Below the pieces are notes generated by a model. It did not search any database. It saw only the letters and a program-made list of their open reading frames with translations, and was not told the origin of the DNA. 64,000 nucleotides of DNA from Acidiferrum sp963771295 (GTDB lineage Bacteria; Acidobacteriota; Terriglobia; Acidiferrales; UBA7541): NCBI GenBank assembly GCA_963771295.1, contig CAVYTB010000010.1, positions 128,038-192,037 of the forward strand, in the 5' to 3' direction. Of the stretch, positions 42,486 through 51,911 are shown in pieces; position 1 is the stretch's first letter; each line of letters begins with the position of its first letter. A program made the translations under genes and the position numbers.

Positions 42486-45400
42486 CTAAAAGTCGAGACG
42501 TAGCGCCATTTGCCCGGTGCGATTGCCTCCGGCTCCCTGAAGCAGCGCGGATTGCAGGACTCCAAACGTATTGGGGTTGCTGATGTTGGTCGCCGGCGGC
42601 GCGAAATTCGTGTGGTTCAGCACGTTAGTAAAGGACGCCTCAAAGCGCAAACGCAGCCGCTCCGTGATCTGAAACTGCTTGGCAAGGCCCGCATCCACAT
42701 CAATCATCCCCGGGCCCTGCAGGATGCCCAAACCACAATTGCCAAACCTTCCCGCACCAGCAGGGGTCGGGGCGAAGGCATTGATGTTGAAGAAATTCGC
42801 GGGATTCTGGTTGGAAGGTATCGGATTTCCCACGCAGTCTGGGCGAGCAATGGCTCCGCCACCGGATCGAACGATCATGTCGGTATTCGATTGATCGTAG
42901 ATGGGGCTAATCGTGGGAGTGAGCCACTGTCCAGTCTGGATCGTCATGATGGTGCTTACATCCCAGCCTTCCAAGGCAGCTTTCAGAAAACTTGACCGTG
43001 TGATCTTGAACGGCTGTTGATAAATGCCAGTCACTAGAAGCCGCTGTCGTGGTGTTCCCACCACGTTGCCGCGATCATGCCGGGGGTCGAAACGATTGGA
43101 AATCTCGATCGCGTAGGGTTCCTCGCCTCCGAAAGCTGTGGGGGCGTCGCTGCCTTGCGCGTCGCTGATATTTTTGGCCCAGGTGTAGCTCCCTTGAAAC
43201 GACAAGCCGTGAGAGAGTCTATGCTCCACTTGCGCTTTCATCCCCTGGTAACTTGCATTCCCTTCACTCTGTGAGGACATCAAGAGAAGCCAGTTTTGAT
43301 AGGGCGCTCGCGGGTCCACAAATGCCCCAGCTGGCACAGTGTAAGGCGTGGTGCTGGCAGGAATTTGATTCAAGTCAACGGTGTAAGGCAAGCGGTACGC
43401 GGACATGCCGACATAGCTAACCCGCGCGATGGTGTTAGGGGTAATTTGCCGTTCCACGGTCAGATTCCATTGCGCCGATTGCGGATCTCGCCAGTTCGGA
43501 TCATTTGCCTCTTCAAGGCTGCCTCCACCATAGGTGATAGATGACGCAGCCGGAGCCGTCAGCGGGAACTGAAACTGGGACGCGCCATTGGAGATGGAAT
43601 TCACATTGGTAATCAAATCCGACGTGGGGTTGCCGGCATTGTTCCATGACATAGGTCCCAGAGAGGTCATGGTGAAGATGCCGAAACCGGCGCGTATGAC
43701 CGTCTTGCTGTCTTTGAACGGCCGGTATGCCACGCTGATTCGCGGGTCGAGATTGCGCAGATAAAGCTGCCTCAATCCTTGCGTCACACCCGCTTGGCTG
43801 GCGGTTTTCACATTGCTGCATGCCAGGGAGGTGTTTCTGCCAGGAACTGAGCAGGCGTTAAAGGACTCGAGAAATCCGGTGTACTGGTTCTGGAGGTCAG
43901 GATTTTTGGCGATGGTCTGCAAAAACTGATTGGGGATGAGGACGCTGTTGGTCTGAGGATCGAAGCTAGCCAAGTCTCCAATGGTTTCGGTAAAGGGTGG
44001 AAGCAGTTCCCAGCGCAAGCCGAAGTTCACCGTCAGATGGCTATTGACCTGCCATGAGTCCTGACCATAGACGCCGTATTGTGTCGTGCCCGCGTTGATC
44101 TGGGGACAGGTAACGGCGAAGAAAGATTGCTGCGGCAGTCCCAGCAGGAAATCTCCGAAAGAGTAGTTGGAGAACAGTCCCGGACTGAAGGTGAAGTTTC
44201 CATAGTCGTCGGACGGAACGAAAAACATGACCCCGCTATAACTCACCTTGCGAACATCAAAACCAAACCGCAGGGTGTGATTTGCGATGATGTGGGTGAG
44301 GTTGTCGGTGAACTGCATGCTTTTAGATATCGTGGTTCCGGCCCGATCCTGGCCGATGGACGAGAAAGTTCCGTCCGAGAAGGTGAATGTCGGGAAGGCG
44401 TCTCCGGTTGGATGCTGGGAGATATTTATGCCTTGCAGGCCCAGCTGATTAATCGCAGAACTGCCCTCAATCGGGAAGCTATCATTTTCATGGAAGTTCG
44501 TAAATCCGAAGCGAAACTCGTTCACCAAATTCGGCCGGATCACATAGTTGTAGGAAACCAGGAGACTACGGTTCTGATCGTGGGCCACAACGTTGGGGAG
44601 AAACTGGCCCGCCGGGGCTCCCATCGCGCCCTCGTTGTAAAGCACATTCTTCCAGCTATAGCGAGCGTAAATCTGCTGCTTCGAGGTGATGATTTGATCA
44701 ACGCGAAGGTCCCAGCCATTGCTGCTGGAAGGGATAGGAACCAAGGTTTGATAGTTGTATGAGGGATTGGCCACGTCGAGGTTCGCGTTCGGAAGAGGAT
44801 AATAGTTCAGAAGGACCTGGGCTACCGGGCTCACGCAGTCCTTGGGGTTGCTGCACGCGCTACCGCTCGGAATGATGTTGTTGAGATAGGGCTGACCGGT
44901 GAAGGGATCGAGTACAGGGCTGCCTTGTGCGGCCACGAGAGCGCTCAGATCGCCGTTTCTTTCCGCTTGCGTTGGAACGAGGAGTTGTTGCGGAGCTGAT
45001 GTGTGTTTGCGATTCCCCTCATAATCGAAGAAGAAGAATGTTTTGTCTTTGCCGGAGTAGAGTTTCGGAATAGTGACCGGCCCACCGAGGCTGCCGCCAA
45101 AAGTATTGAAATGTTTAGGCGCCTGGTCGGTGAAGTTCAGGATTCTGGCATCCAAAGTATTGTTTTGCAGGTACTCAAACAGGCTGCCGTGCAACTGGTT
45201 GGTGCCGCTCTTGGTTGTGAACGTCACATCGCCGATCTGCGCAAACTCCGCATTGTTATTAAACGCGGTGACGGTCATCTGCTGAATCCCCTCCGAAGAG
45301 GGGTAAGCGTCTTGCAGCGCACCATTTTTCAACACGTTGGCGGTCGAGATTCCGTCGACAGAGAAGCCCGTCTGCGCTGACGTCGCGCCGGCCACGGCAA

Positions 45401-45998
45401 TATTGCCCTGTGTGTCCTTCACCACGTCCGGAGAAACAGCCAAGGCCGCCAATGGACTGGATGATACGGCCCGCGAATTCAAAGGCAACTGAGTAATGTC
45501 GCTATTGAGTTTCGAATCGGCAAGCGTCGCATTTTCGGTGTTCACCAATGCAACCGCTTCGGTTACTTCGACCGTCTGGTTTTGAGACGCCAAAGCCAGA
45601 TTCACGTCCAGGCGAAGGTCTTGCCGAGCCGCTAATTCCACGTTGTCGACGATTGCCTTGGCGAAACCATCCTTCGTCGCGGCCAGAGTGTAGTGCCCCG
45701 GCTTGACGTTCTCAAACGAGAAGTTTCCGTGATCATCACTGGTTGCCGGGAAATCAGCATTCTCATCCACACTATGCAAAATGACTAGTGCCTGCGGGAT
45801 AAATGAACCTGTCTGGTCCAGCGTTGTGCCGCGAATGCTGCCGAAAGTCGATTGGCCCACGGCCCATGGCCCGGACAACAGCGTCAGAATCAAGAGTGTC
45901 GAAAGTTTGGCTGACAAGGCGGCGCCCCCCTTTTCCAATTTGCGCAAGTCGCGCAAAGCGTTGGCGAGAAGATAGGGAAACGCACGTAATGAAATCAT
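42486..45998 (-). CDS. Oar-like TonB-dependent receptor
   Basis: This 1170-residue protein has a long n-region and signal peptide (hydrophobic LSTLLILTLLSGPWAVGQ, about residues 31-49), a carboxypeptidase-regulatory-like domain (STFGSIRGTTLDQTGSFIPQALVIL), a plug (ITQLPLNSRAVSSSPLAALA; VDGISTANVL) and a barrel ending in MALRLDF. This is the fourth receptor of the type in the window and the least like the others in its plug. The only ATG with a full signal peptide is at 45998; its ribosome-binding site is weak. The substrate is unknown; neighbours are a response regulator and a porin. Confidence 0.88.
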   Translation of the reverse strand: MISLRAFPYLLANALRDLRKLEKGGAALSAKLSTLLILTLLSGPWAVGQSTFGSIRGTTLDQTGSFIPQALVILHSVDENADFPATSDDHGNFSFENVKPGHYTLAATKDGFAKAIVDNVELAARQDLRLDVNLALASQNQTVEVTEAVALVNTENATLADSKLNSDITQLPLNSRAVSSSPLAALAVSPDVVKDTQGNIAVAGATSAQTGFSVDGISTANVLKNGALQDAYPSSEGIQQMTVTAFNNNAEFAQIGDVTFTTKSGTNQLHGSLFEYLQNNTLDARILNFTDQAPKHFNTFGGSLGGPVTIPKLYSGKDKTFFFFDYEGNRKHTSAPQQLLVPTQAERNGDLSALVAAQGSPVLDPFTGQPYLNNIIPSGSACSNPKDCVSPVAQVLLNYYPLPNANLDVANPSYNYQTLVPIPSSSNGWDLRVDQIITSKQQIYARYSWKNVLYNEGAMGAPAGQFLPNVVAHDQNRSLLVSYNYVIRPNLVNEFRFGFTNFHENDSFPIEGSSAINQLGLQGINISQHPTGDAFPTFTFSDGTFSSIGQDRAGTTISKSMQFTDNLTHIIANHTLRFGFDVRKVSYSGVMFFVPSDDYGNFTFSPGLFSNYSFGDFLLGLPQQSFFAVTCPQINAGTTQYGVYGQDSWQVNSHLTVNFGLRWELLPPFTETIGDLASFDPQTNSVLIPNQFLQTIAKNPDLQNQYTGFLESFNACSVPGRNTSLACSNVKTASQAGVTQGLRQLYLRNLDPRISVAYRPFKDSKTVIRAGFGIFTMTSLGPMSWNNAGNPTSDLITNVNSISNGASQFQFPLTAPAASSITYGGGSLEEANDPNWRDPQSAQWNLTVERQITPNTIARVSYVGMSAYRLPYTVDLNQIPASTTPYTVPAGAFVDPRAPYQNWLLLMSSQSEGNASYQGMKAQVEHRLSHGLSFQGSYTWAKNISDAQGSDAPTAFGGEEPYAIEISNRFDPRHDRGNVVGTPRQRLLVTGIYQQPFKITRSSFLKAALEGWDVSTIMTIQTGQWLTPTISPIYDQSNTDMIVRSGGGAIARPDCVGNPIPSNQNPANFFNINAFAPTPAGAGRFGNCGLGILQGPGMIDVDAGLAKQFQITERLRLRFEASFTNVLNHTNFAPPATNISNPNTFGVLQSALLQGAGGNRTGQMALRLDF

Positions 45999-46339
45999 GA
46001 AGATTTTCAGAAAAAAATAGATGGGCTGTATATGTTTCTTGAATCGCGCAGCGAACTATTGATTACATACATGCGTGTTATTGATTGCTGTTCTCACGGC
46101 GCGGTTGGCGGAACTTATGAACTGCGAACGAAGCTTTCAGGAATCACAAGCGTGATTAGTTATTTCGAACCGACAACCGCATGGTGACGAGCGCGAATGC
46201 GGCGGAGATCGACTCAGGGACTGTCGTGCGGGCTCCGCGCATGGTTCTGTGCGGACGGCGCAGAAGTGTTAAGCGATCCTGTTGTCGCGGAAGTTGAGGC
46301 CTGGCGCGGGCCTCAACTTCTCGCGGCGATTAGTCCCGC
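45999..46339. other. Non-coding gap between the porin and the fourth receptor, with a strong hairpin
   Basis: GAAGTTGAGGCC (46290-46301) and GGCCTCAACTTC (46309-46320) form a perfect 12-bp stem with a 7-base loop, and CGCG (46286-46289) and CGCG (46322-46325) extend it past one bulge. It lies 15 bases after the porin stop (minus strand) without a T-run, so it may be a terminator or an mRNA 3'-end stabiliser. The rest, rich in A/T near 46000-46100, is probably promoter DNA for the receptor. Confidence 0.5.
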
Positions 46340-48277
46340 CTAGAACTTCACCATGATGGCAATGGTGCTGACGGCTTGCCCCTTGCGCAAATCAGGTTGC
46401 CATGCGGTCCACGCCGTGCTGGGCGTGCTGTACTGCAGCGCGCAAGATGCGGCCACCGCGCCACCGGAATTGTCGACGCTGAAGCCTTGCCCCGAGGGCG
46501 AGAAATTGGAAACCGCGGAGGTGCTTCCGTTTGTGCAAATGTAGCTTGCAGCGGTTCCAAGGGATCCACCCTGGGCCACGGGAGCAACATTGCCACCTGG
46601 CGGAGTAATTCCGTAGCGGCCCGACCAATACGGAACGTTGGCGTGGCGATAACCGTTCTCGAAACGGAAGGTGATGTATTGCGAAGGCATCCAATCGAAA
46701 GTGACGGTGGCGTCCCAGGCTTTGAAAGCGGTTCCGGGAGACGCCGGGAAGTAGGGCGATCCAGAAACGGCGGTTGCGCCGTTGATGGGTTGCAACAACG
46801 TGAGGTAGCGGCCTGGGTTGTCCATCGTGCCGCCGCCGACGGTTAGACCAAACAGGTTTCTGTGGAACCACAGGCGATTGTAGAGCATCCATCCGGCGAA
46901 GGATTGCTTGGGATGACCGTTACTGTTGTTGTGGCAGCTGACCGTGGTGCCAGGCGTGGGTGAACCGCCATATTCACATCCCAGGTCACCCGTAAGCGAG
47001 AACGCCGCCATGCTCAACCCGGAATTTTCCTGCTGATTGTAGTACCTGACCTCGACGCTGTCGTCTGTATGAATGCGCGAGCGGCCTGGCACGCCCAGCG
47101 TATCGGTGCCCATGCCGTAGTTGTTAGAAACGATCGAAAGCCACGGCTTCGGACGCCACAAAATCTGGCCGCCCAAGCCCGGATGGCCGTTGTATCTGGC
47201 GTAGGATTGCCAGCCATTGATGATCCACGGCTCAATCTTCAGCTTTTCAGTGGGGAACCACTGAATCCGCATGCCGTTGAAGAACCACGGGGTATTCGAA
47301 GAAACGAAAGACGGCTGATAAGCCCAATTGTCGAAGTTGTAGTAACTGAACAACCCGATGTAGGACACGAAAATACCCGCGTCGATGTTCAGCCCATGAT
47401 TCACATTGAAGTGATAGCCGCCCCATGCTTCCGAAAAGTAGCGGTAGGCGTCGTTCAGATTCCATTGCCCAACACCGGCGCTCGCGTCATTGCGCGGCGT
47501 GGTAGTTGCGAACAACCCATACATTGTCAGGATGCGGCCTCGAACATTGCCAACATGCAAGTCGCCGCCGAAGCTCAGCTGCTCCAATTGGAATTCGTTA
47601 TTGCGAAAGCTCTCCGTCGAGCCACCCATGGTGTGGTCTTTTGGCTGGTTGTAATCCAGCATGAAGTGCGTATCGACTCGGAACTCGGGTGTGAAATATT
47701 TCGAATCCCACACGGGATCCTTGGTGCGCGCATTGCCGTTCAGCCAGGTCCAGTCTGCATAAGCGAATGGAGCGCTCGGAGTAGTCGGGGCTGGTATAGT
47801 CTGCGCGTTGTCCTGCGGCCCGACGGCTGGCAGGGCCAAGATACTTGAACTTGATTCCACTTTGGCGGGCGCTCCCGGTGTGATGTTTGGAGTGGCTACC
47901 GCAACGGCGGGCTTCCCCGCAGAAGCCATCGACGCAGTTGGTACAGCCGGGCTCGCAGAGGCCGGTTGTGCATTCGCGTTACCTGCAGGCGCGGCCGACG
48001 AAGCGGCGGCCTTGGCCTCCAACTCCGCAACGCGCTGTTTGAGTTCCACCAGCTGGTCGAGCAGATATCGCTCGCGCTCTGTCATGGGCGCGGGCGCTTC
48101 GACCTTTGCCGGGGCAGTTTTTGCCGGCGGATTGTTCGCACTTGTGTCCGGCTTGGTGCCTGCCTTGGTGTATGGAGATCCGTCGTCCGCAAAGGAACGG
48201 CTCGGAACCGCAGTCATGACGCTTAGTGCAAGGAACAAAACCCAGGGTCGCGTACATCCGTTTACGAGTGCTGCCAT
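46340..48277 (-). CDS. Coiled-coil outer-membrane porin (OmpL-like beta-barrel porin-2 type)
   Basis: This 645-residue protein has a signal peptide (VLFLALSVMTAVPSRSFA), a Pro/Ala/Lys-rich stretch, a short coiled coil (ERERYLLDQLVELKQRVAELEAKAAA, about residues 65-90), a second Ala/Pro-rich linker and a beta-barrel of about 430 residues rich in aromatic strand ends (FAYADWTWLNG; FNVNHGLNIDAGIFVSYIGL), ending in AIMVKF. The coiled coil before the barrel is typical of porins anchored to peptidoglycan or forming trimers. The assignment to the porin-2 family is from memory. ATG 48277 has AGGAG eight bases upstream; the frame extends to 48373 without signal character. Confidence 0.8.
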   Translation of the reverse strand: MAALVNGCTRPWVLFLALSVMTAVPSRSFADDGSPYTKAGTKPDTSANNPPAKTAPAKVEAPAPMTERERYLLDQLVELKQRVAELEAKAAASSAAPAGNANAQPASASPAVPTASMASAGKPAVAVATPNITPGAPAKVESSSSILALPAVGPQDNAQTIPAPTTPSAPFAYADWTWLNGNARTKDPVWDSKYFTPEFRVDTHFMLDYNQPKDHTMGGSTESFRNNEFQLEQLSFGGDLHVGNVRGRILTMYGLFATTTPRNDASAGVGQWNLNDAYRYFSEAWGGYHFNVNHGLNIDAGIFVSYIGLFSYYNFDNWAYQPSFVSSNTPWFFNGMRIQWFPTEKLKIEPWIINGWQSYARYNGHPGLGGQILWRPKPWLSIVSNNYGMGTDTLGVPGRSRIHTDDSVEVRYYNQQENSGLSMAAFSLTGDLGCEYGGSPTPGTTVSCHNNSNGHPKQSFAGWMLYNRLWFHRNLFGLTVGGGTMDNPGRYLTLLQPINGATAVSGSPYFPASPGTAFKAWDATVTFDWMPSQYITFRFENGYRHANVPYWSGRYGITPPGGNVAPVAQGGSLGTAASYICTNGSTSAVSNFSPSGQGFSVDNSGGAVAASCALQYSTPSTAWTAWQPDLRKGQAVSTIAIMVKF

Positions 48278-48569
48278 CTGAATTCTCCTGAAGTAACCGA
48301 CAACAAAAACTTTTTCCTGAAGGCCCAAAAAACACGCCCATGCATGCGTCCAGCACAACCGGCGGAGACGCACGGGTACTCGCCAACGCGAATATCAGGT
48401 CACAGTCGCGGCTCTTCCCAAAGTATGGCCAGAGGCATGAGGAAATTGTGAAGATTTTGTCAGGAGACCCTGAGGAGGACTGGACAGCTCGGTCCACGCC
48501 AAAACGAGGTTCTTTCGCCAGCAATGTGACCATGTTAATGTGTCCCCCATACCCCCGGGAGGACGCCCA

Positions 48570-49682
48570 ATGTCCCGCTCAAGAGTTGCTGCTTTGGCGG
48601 AAAATCAGAACCTGACCAGCGATTGGGAATTTCGCGCGTTGGTGGACCAGGCTCCCATCGGCGTGGCTCTTGAAAGCACACAAGGCGAGATTTTCTACGT
48701 GAACCCAGCCTTCTGCCGCATGCTGGGCTACCAGGAAGAAGAGCTACGAAGAATGCGCTGCTCTGAATTCACTCATCCCGACGATGAGCGCATGGAAGTG
48801 GTTCTGTTCGACGAGCTTCGCGAGGGTCGTAGATCGGCCTACCAAGTGGATAAGCGCTTTCGCCATAAAAACGGCGATTGGGTGTGGGCGCGCGTTTCCA
48901 TCTCGCTGCTCAAATCGCGCGCCACGGACCCGCCCCTGGTGGTTGGAATTGTCGAAGACATCAAGGAGAGACGAGTCGCAGAAGAGGAAGTCAGGAGCAC
49001 GAAAGTGGAACTGGAGCAGCTTGCCGGGCGCCTGCTTCACGCTCAGGAAGAGGAGCGCCTGCGCATCAGCCGGGAATTGCACGACGACATTGGTCAGAGA
49101 ATGGTGCTGATGGGCCTGGAGATCGAGCGGCTGAAACAGCAACTCCATGCGGACCACAACACCGCACTTGCCAAGAAGGCTGCGGATCTAAGTCTGCGCC
49201 TCCAGGAGCTGGCCTCGACCATCCACGACATGTGCCGCGACCTGCATTCAACCAAGCTCGACCATCTGGGTTTGCGCGCCGCCCTCAGCGAACTTTGCAC
49301 CAATATCTTTCAACACCGCGAGGTGGCCGTCAGCCTCGAAGTCGATGATCGCGCCGATCGGCTTCCACAAGAAGTGGCCGGATGCCTCTACCGGGTCGCA
49401 CAGGAAGCTCTGAACAATGCCTCAAAACACAGCGGCACCAGCAGCGTGCAAGTCTTTGCGCGGCGAGAGGTTGATATCGTATCGCTGACGGTTCGAGACT
49501 CTGGAAAGGGATTTGACTCCTCGACCTTGCGCGACTCGGCTGGCATCGGCCTGGCTTCCATGCGTGAACGCGTGCGGAGCATCGGCGGCACCCTGGCGAT
49601 CCAGTCCTCGACTGGCTTGGGCACGGAGGTAATCGCGAAGGTGAGTTGTGTTGCGGCACGGATCGCGGCAGCCGGTAGGTAA
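48570..49682 (+). CDS. PAS-domain sensor histidine kinase, NarL-partner (HisKA_3) type
   Basis: This 370-residue cytoplasmic kinase has a PAS domain (about residues 15-135: FRALVDQAPIGVALES; YVNPAFCRMLGY; PAC end VVGIVEDIKERR), a dimerisation domain with His171 in SRELHDDIGQRM (HisKA_3) and an ATPase domain (QEALNNASKHSG; RDSGKGFD; GIGLASMRERV). Such kinases phosphorylate NarL/FixJ-type regulators, but none is next to it. ATG 48570 follows GGGAGG by seven bases; a GTG ten codons upstream is less likely. It is divergent from the porin gene with a 292-base spacer, and no transmembrane segment is seen. Confidence 0.9.
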   Translation: MSRSRVAALAENQNLTSDWEFRALVDQAPIGVALESTQGEIFYVNPAFCRMLGYQEEELRRMRCSEFTHPDDERMEVVLFDELREGRRSAYQVDKRFRHKNGDWVWARVSISLLKSRATDPPLVVGIVEDIKERRVAEEEVRSTKVELEQLAGRLLHAQEEERLRISRELHDDIGQRMVLMGLEIERLKQQLHADHNTALAKKAADLSLRLQELASTIHDMCRDLHSTKLDHLGLRAALSELCTNIFQHREVAVSLEVDDRADRLPQEVAGCLYRVAQEALNNASKHSGTSSVQVFARREVDIVSLTVRDSGKGFDSSTLRDSAGIGLASMRERVRSIGGTLAIQSSTGLGTEVIAKVSCVAARIAAAGR

Positions 49683-50183
49683 ACCTCGAGGCCGAATTCG
49701 CGGCTCGGCTTCTCGCTTGCACACTTCTGGAAGGTTTTTTCAGACTGTGAACCAAGGCCCAACAGCAGCGCAGTGGATGCTGAAGACCCTTGCGCGCCAT
49801 GTGCCCTGGTTCATTGAAGTTAACTACGTTCACGGACGTCGGATTTCGGGACTGGCTTGGCATCAAATATGCTCTCGGGTTTCTTGCGGGCTACTCGGTC
49901 GGATGCTCGAATCCCCAGCCACCGAGGGAAAAAGGAAAGGCCTGAGATTTGCCAGCTCTGCTATCGTTAGCCCGCACCACCCTGTTTGTTGGTATCGCAA
50001 TCGAAGTACAGCTTTAATAGCGCTCGGCGCCCACATTCCACCTCTCCTCCCTTGGCCCGTCCTCGTTTCGCGCGTTTCGCATAGAATTTGTTGACCAACG
50101 CTTACCCCAATAGGCAGACGCTTGTCTGAAATCACGGTTGCTGACAACATGCGTACGCTAGTCAATAGCGCCAACGAGGAATC
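49683..50183. other. 501-base gap without a convincing gene
   Basis: Short ORFs exist on both strands (for example the minus frame 49863-50174), but their composition is low-complexity Arg/Ser/Pro and none has a ribosome-binding site or recognisable motif. GCTCGAATCC near 49907 recalls a tRNA T-arm, but no acceptor or anticodon stem can be built. The region just before 50184 (GAGGA) is the leader of the dehydrogenase gene. Confidence 0.5.
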
Positions 50184-50936
50184 ATGAATCAGATTGATCT
50201 AAAGGGACGCAAAGCAGTCGTCACGGGAGCAGCGCAAGGCATTGGCTTCGCCATTGCCTCTCGTTTGCTGGCATCGGGTGCGGCAGTTTCGCTATGGGAC
50301 CGCGATGAAGTTCTGTTGAACAAGGCACAAACCGATCTCGGCGGTCGAGGCGACGTGTCGATCGAAGTTGTGGACGTGTCCTCCGCTGAAAGCGTGAAAA
50401 AGGCCGCCAAGTCCGCGTTGGAAAAACACGGCCGCATCGACATCCTTGTCGCCAATGCCGGTATCGCGGGTCCAAACCTCAAATCCTGGGAGTATCCGCT
50501 GGAGGACTGGAAACAGGTGATCGACATTAATTTAACGGGTGTTTTTCTGTGCTGCAGCGCAATCATCCCGCATATGTTGACGCAAGACTACGGTCGCATT
50601 GTGAATATTGCTTCCATTGCAGGCAAAGAAGGCAATCCGAACGCCTCGGCTTACAGCGCTTCGAAGGCCGGAGTGATCGCGTTCACGAAATCATTGGCAA
50701 AAGAAACCGCCAACAAGAACATCGCCGTGAATTGCGTCACTCCCGCGGCAGCGCGCACTCGCCTATTCGAACAAATGAGTCAGGAGCATATTGATTTCAT
50801 GCTGTCGCGCATTCCGCGCGGACGCTTTCTGGAACTGAATGAAGTGAGTTCCATGGTCGCGTGGCTTGTCTCTGAAGAAAACTCCTTCACCACTGGCGCT
50901 GCCTTCGATCTCAGCGGCGGACGAGCAACCTACTGA
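50184..50936 (+). CDS. Short-chain dehydrogenase/reductase (FabG-like)
   Basis: This 250-residue classical SDR has the cofactor motif TGAAQGIG (residues 14-21), NAG (LVANAGIAG), the catalytic Ser in NIASIAG, and YSASK with the catalytic Tyr and Lys. The C-terminus FDLSGGRATY is a usual SDR end. It reduces or oxidises a hydroxyl/keto group with NAD(P); relatives include 3-oxoacyl-ACP reductases and sugar-alcohol dehydrogenases, so the substrate is open. GAGGA lies five bases before the ATG. It stands alone, without a fatty-acid or sugar operon around it. Confidence 0.9.
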   Translation: MNQIDLKGRKAVVTGAAQGIGFAIASRLLASGAAVSLWDRDEVLLNKAQTDLGGRGDVSIEVVDVSSAESVKKAAKSALEKHGRIDILVANAGIAGPNLKSWEYPLEDWKQVIDINLTGVFLCCSAIIPHMLTQDYGRIVNIASIAGKEGNPNASAYSASKAGVIAFTKSLAKETANKNIAVNCVTPAAARTRLFEQMSQEHIDFMLSRIPRGRFLELNEVSSMVAWLVSEENSFTTGAAFDLSGGRATY

Positions 50937-50999
50937 AAGCCCCGGTGAAATCCAAAATTGTCAACATCTGCGTGGCGAGTTCTTACGTGCTTCGCAGTC

Positions 51000-51488
51000 C
51001 TAAGCGATCAACTCTGCCAAGATCTTTTTCTCCGTGTTCGAGGACCCTGTTGATTCGACTGGAGTGGGCGGCTCTAGAGTAATGGTTAGAGGATCGGAAG
51101 CCGGCGGCGACGCGGGCTCCGGTATTGGCGCGGATGCTGCTACGGCCTTTGCTTCGGTTCGCACGCGCTTCTGTTTCTTGCTTACCGCTTTGCGCGCGGG
51201 CTTGACCCGGGCGGCATCTCGCAATTCTTTGAAGCTTAATTGTAGTAGCGTTTCCAAACGCCGAAGGTCCGGTGCCGCATGCACTTCTCCGCTGAAACCG
51301 AAATACGCCGTGCCGTTGTACGTCAGGATCGCGCAGTTGAGCGTCATCTCGCCGCCAATCGGAACATAGGGATAGCAGTGCAGCATTTTGTGGCCCAGCA
51401 AATAGAGTGGATGCTGCGGTCCCGGCACGTTGGTACAAACCATGTTAAATGGCGTGTACTGCAACCGGTTCAGGATTTGACCGCCCGC
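51000..51488 (-). pseudogene. 3' remnant of a wax ester synthase/diacylglycerol acyltransferase (WS/DGAT) gene
   Basis: The C-terminal 160 or so residues match the WS/DGAT C-terminal domain by eye: FNMVCTNVPGPQHPLYLLG, then YVPIGGEMTLNCAILTYNG and YFGFSGEVHAAPDLRRLETLL, followed by a Lys/Pro-rich tail. The reading frame runs on upstream to 51797, but from about 51488 its residues no longer resemble the family, and this part is the complement of another gene remnant. The N-terminal acyltransferase half with the HHxxxDG active site is absent, so the gene cannot make an active enzyme. A 5' deletion is inferred; the break coincides with the break in the divergent remnant next to it. Confidence 0.7.
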
Positions 51489-51491
51489 CGC

Positions 51492-51892
51492 GACGACGAT
51501 TTTCAAATTTACTTGCGCCTTCTCAAGAAAAAGATCATCACCGTGGTCCTCGATACCGATCATAAGGTCCATTACGATTCTCTGGACCCGGCACGCGCCG
51601 TTTGCCGTTCGTACACCGCGCGGGTTGCGGAAGTGGAGAACGCCGGAAGCCCGAAGGAAAAGGTGGTACCTCCCGACACAGGCATGGATTCCTTTGGCGC
51701 TTGAATTCTTATTGGAGATTTCAGGAGCGGGATGGCGGTGTATGCGCTGAGTGCCGCGCCATTTCATTGACGCGCGACGTGCCCTTGGGATTGGCATGGG
51801 TGATCAAATCCATCATTCAGAATCTGCCCAAGGAATCGCTGATCAAGACCCTGGACTCCACGCGCCGAGCGCTGGCCGCTATAGCAAAATAG
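51492..51892 (+). pseudogene. 3' remnant of an uncharacterised Terriglobia gene, with one frameshift
   Basis: Two plus-strand frames join into one sequence. From 51492: DDDFQIYLRLLKKKIITVVLDT, then RAVCRSYTARVAEVENAGSP, up to about 51685. Then, one base out of frame: HGFLWRLNSYWRF, ERDGG, AISLTRDVPLGLAWVIKSII, ending at TAG 51890-51892. I recognise these blocks from uncharacterised conserved proteins of this group; no function is known to me. One missing base near 51680-51690 explains the shift. No start codon or N-terminal half is present; the homology begins at the same place where the divergent WS/DGAT remnant stops. Confidence 0.6.
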
Positions 51893-51911
51893 ATTGGTTT
51901 GCCTTGCCGAC

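Noticed and set aside
28906..46000. A SusC/SusD-type polysaccharide utilisation locus
   Set aside because: No SusD-like lipoprotein gene is present; the receptors are of the Oar-like type.
49900..49930. tRNA-like T-arm sequence
   Set aside because: Only the GCTCGAATCC element is present; no cloverleaf can be folded around it.
51500..51797. The upstream half of the minus-strand ORF read as part of the acyltransferase
   Set aside because: Its residues have no acyltransferase character and are the complement of a conserved plus-strand protein remnant.
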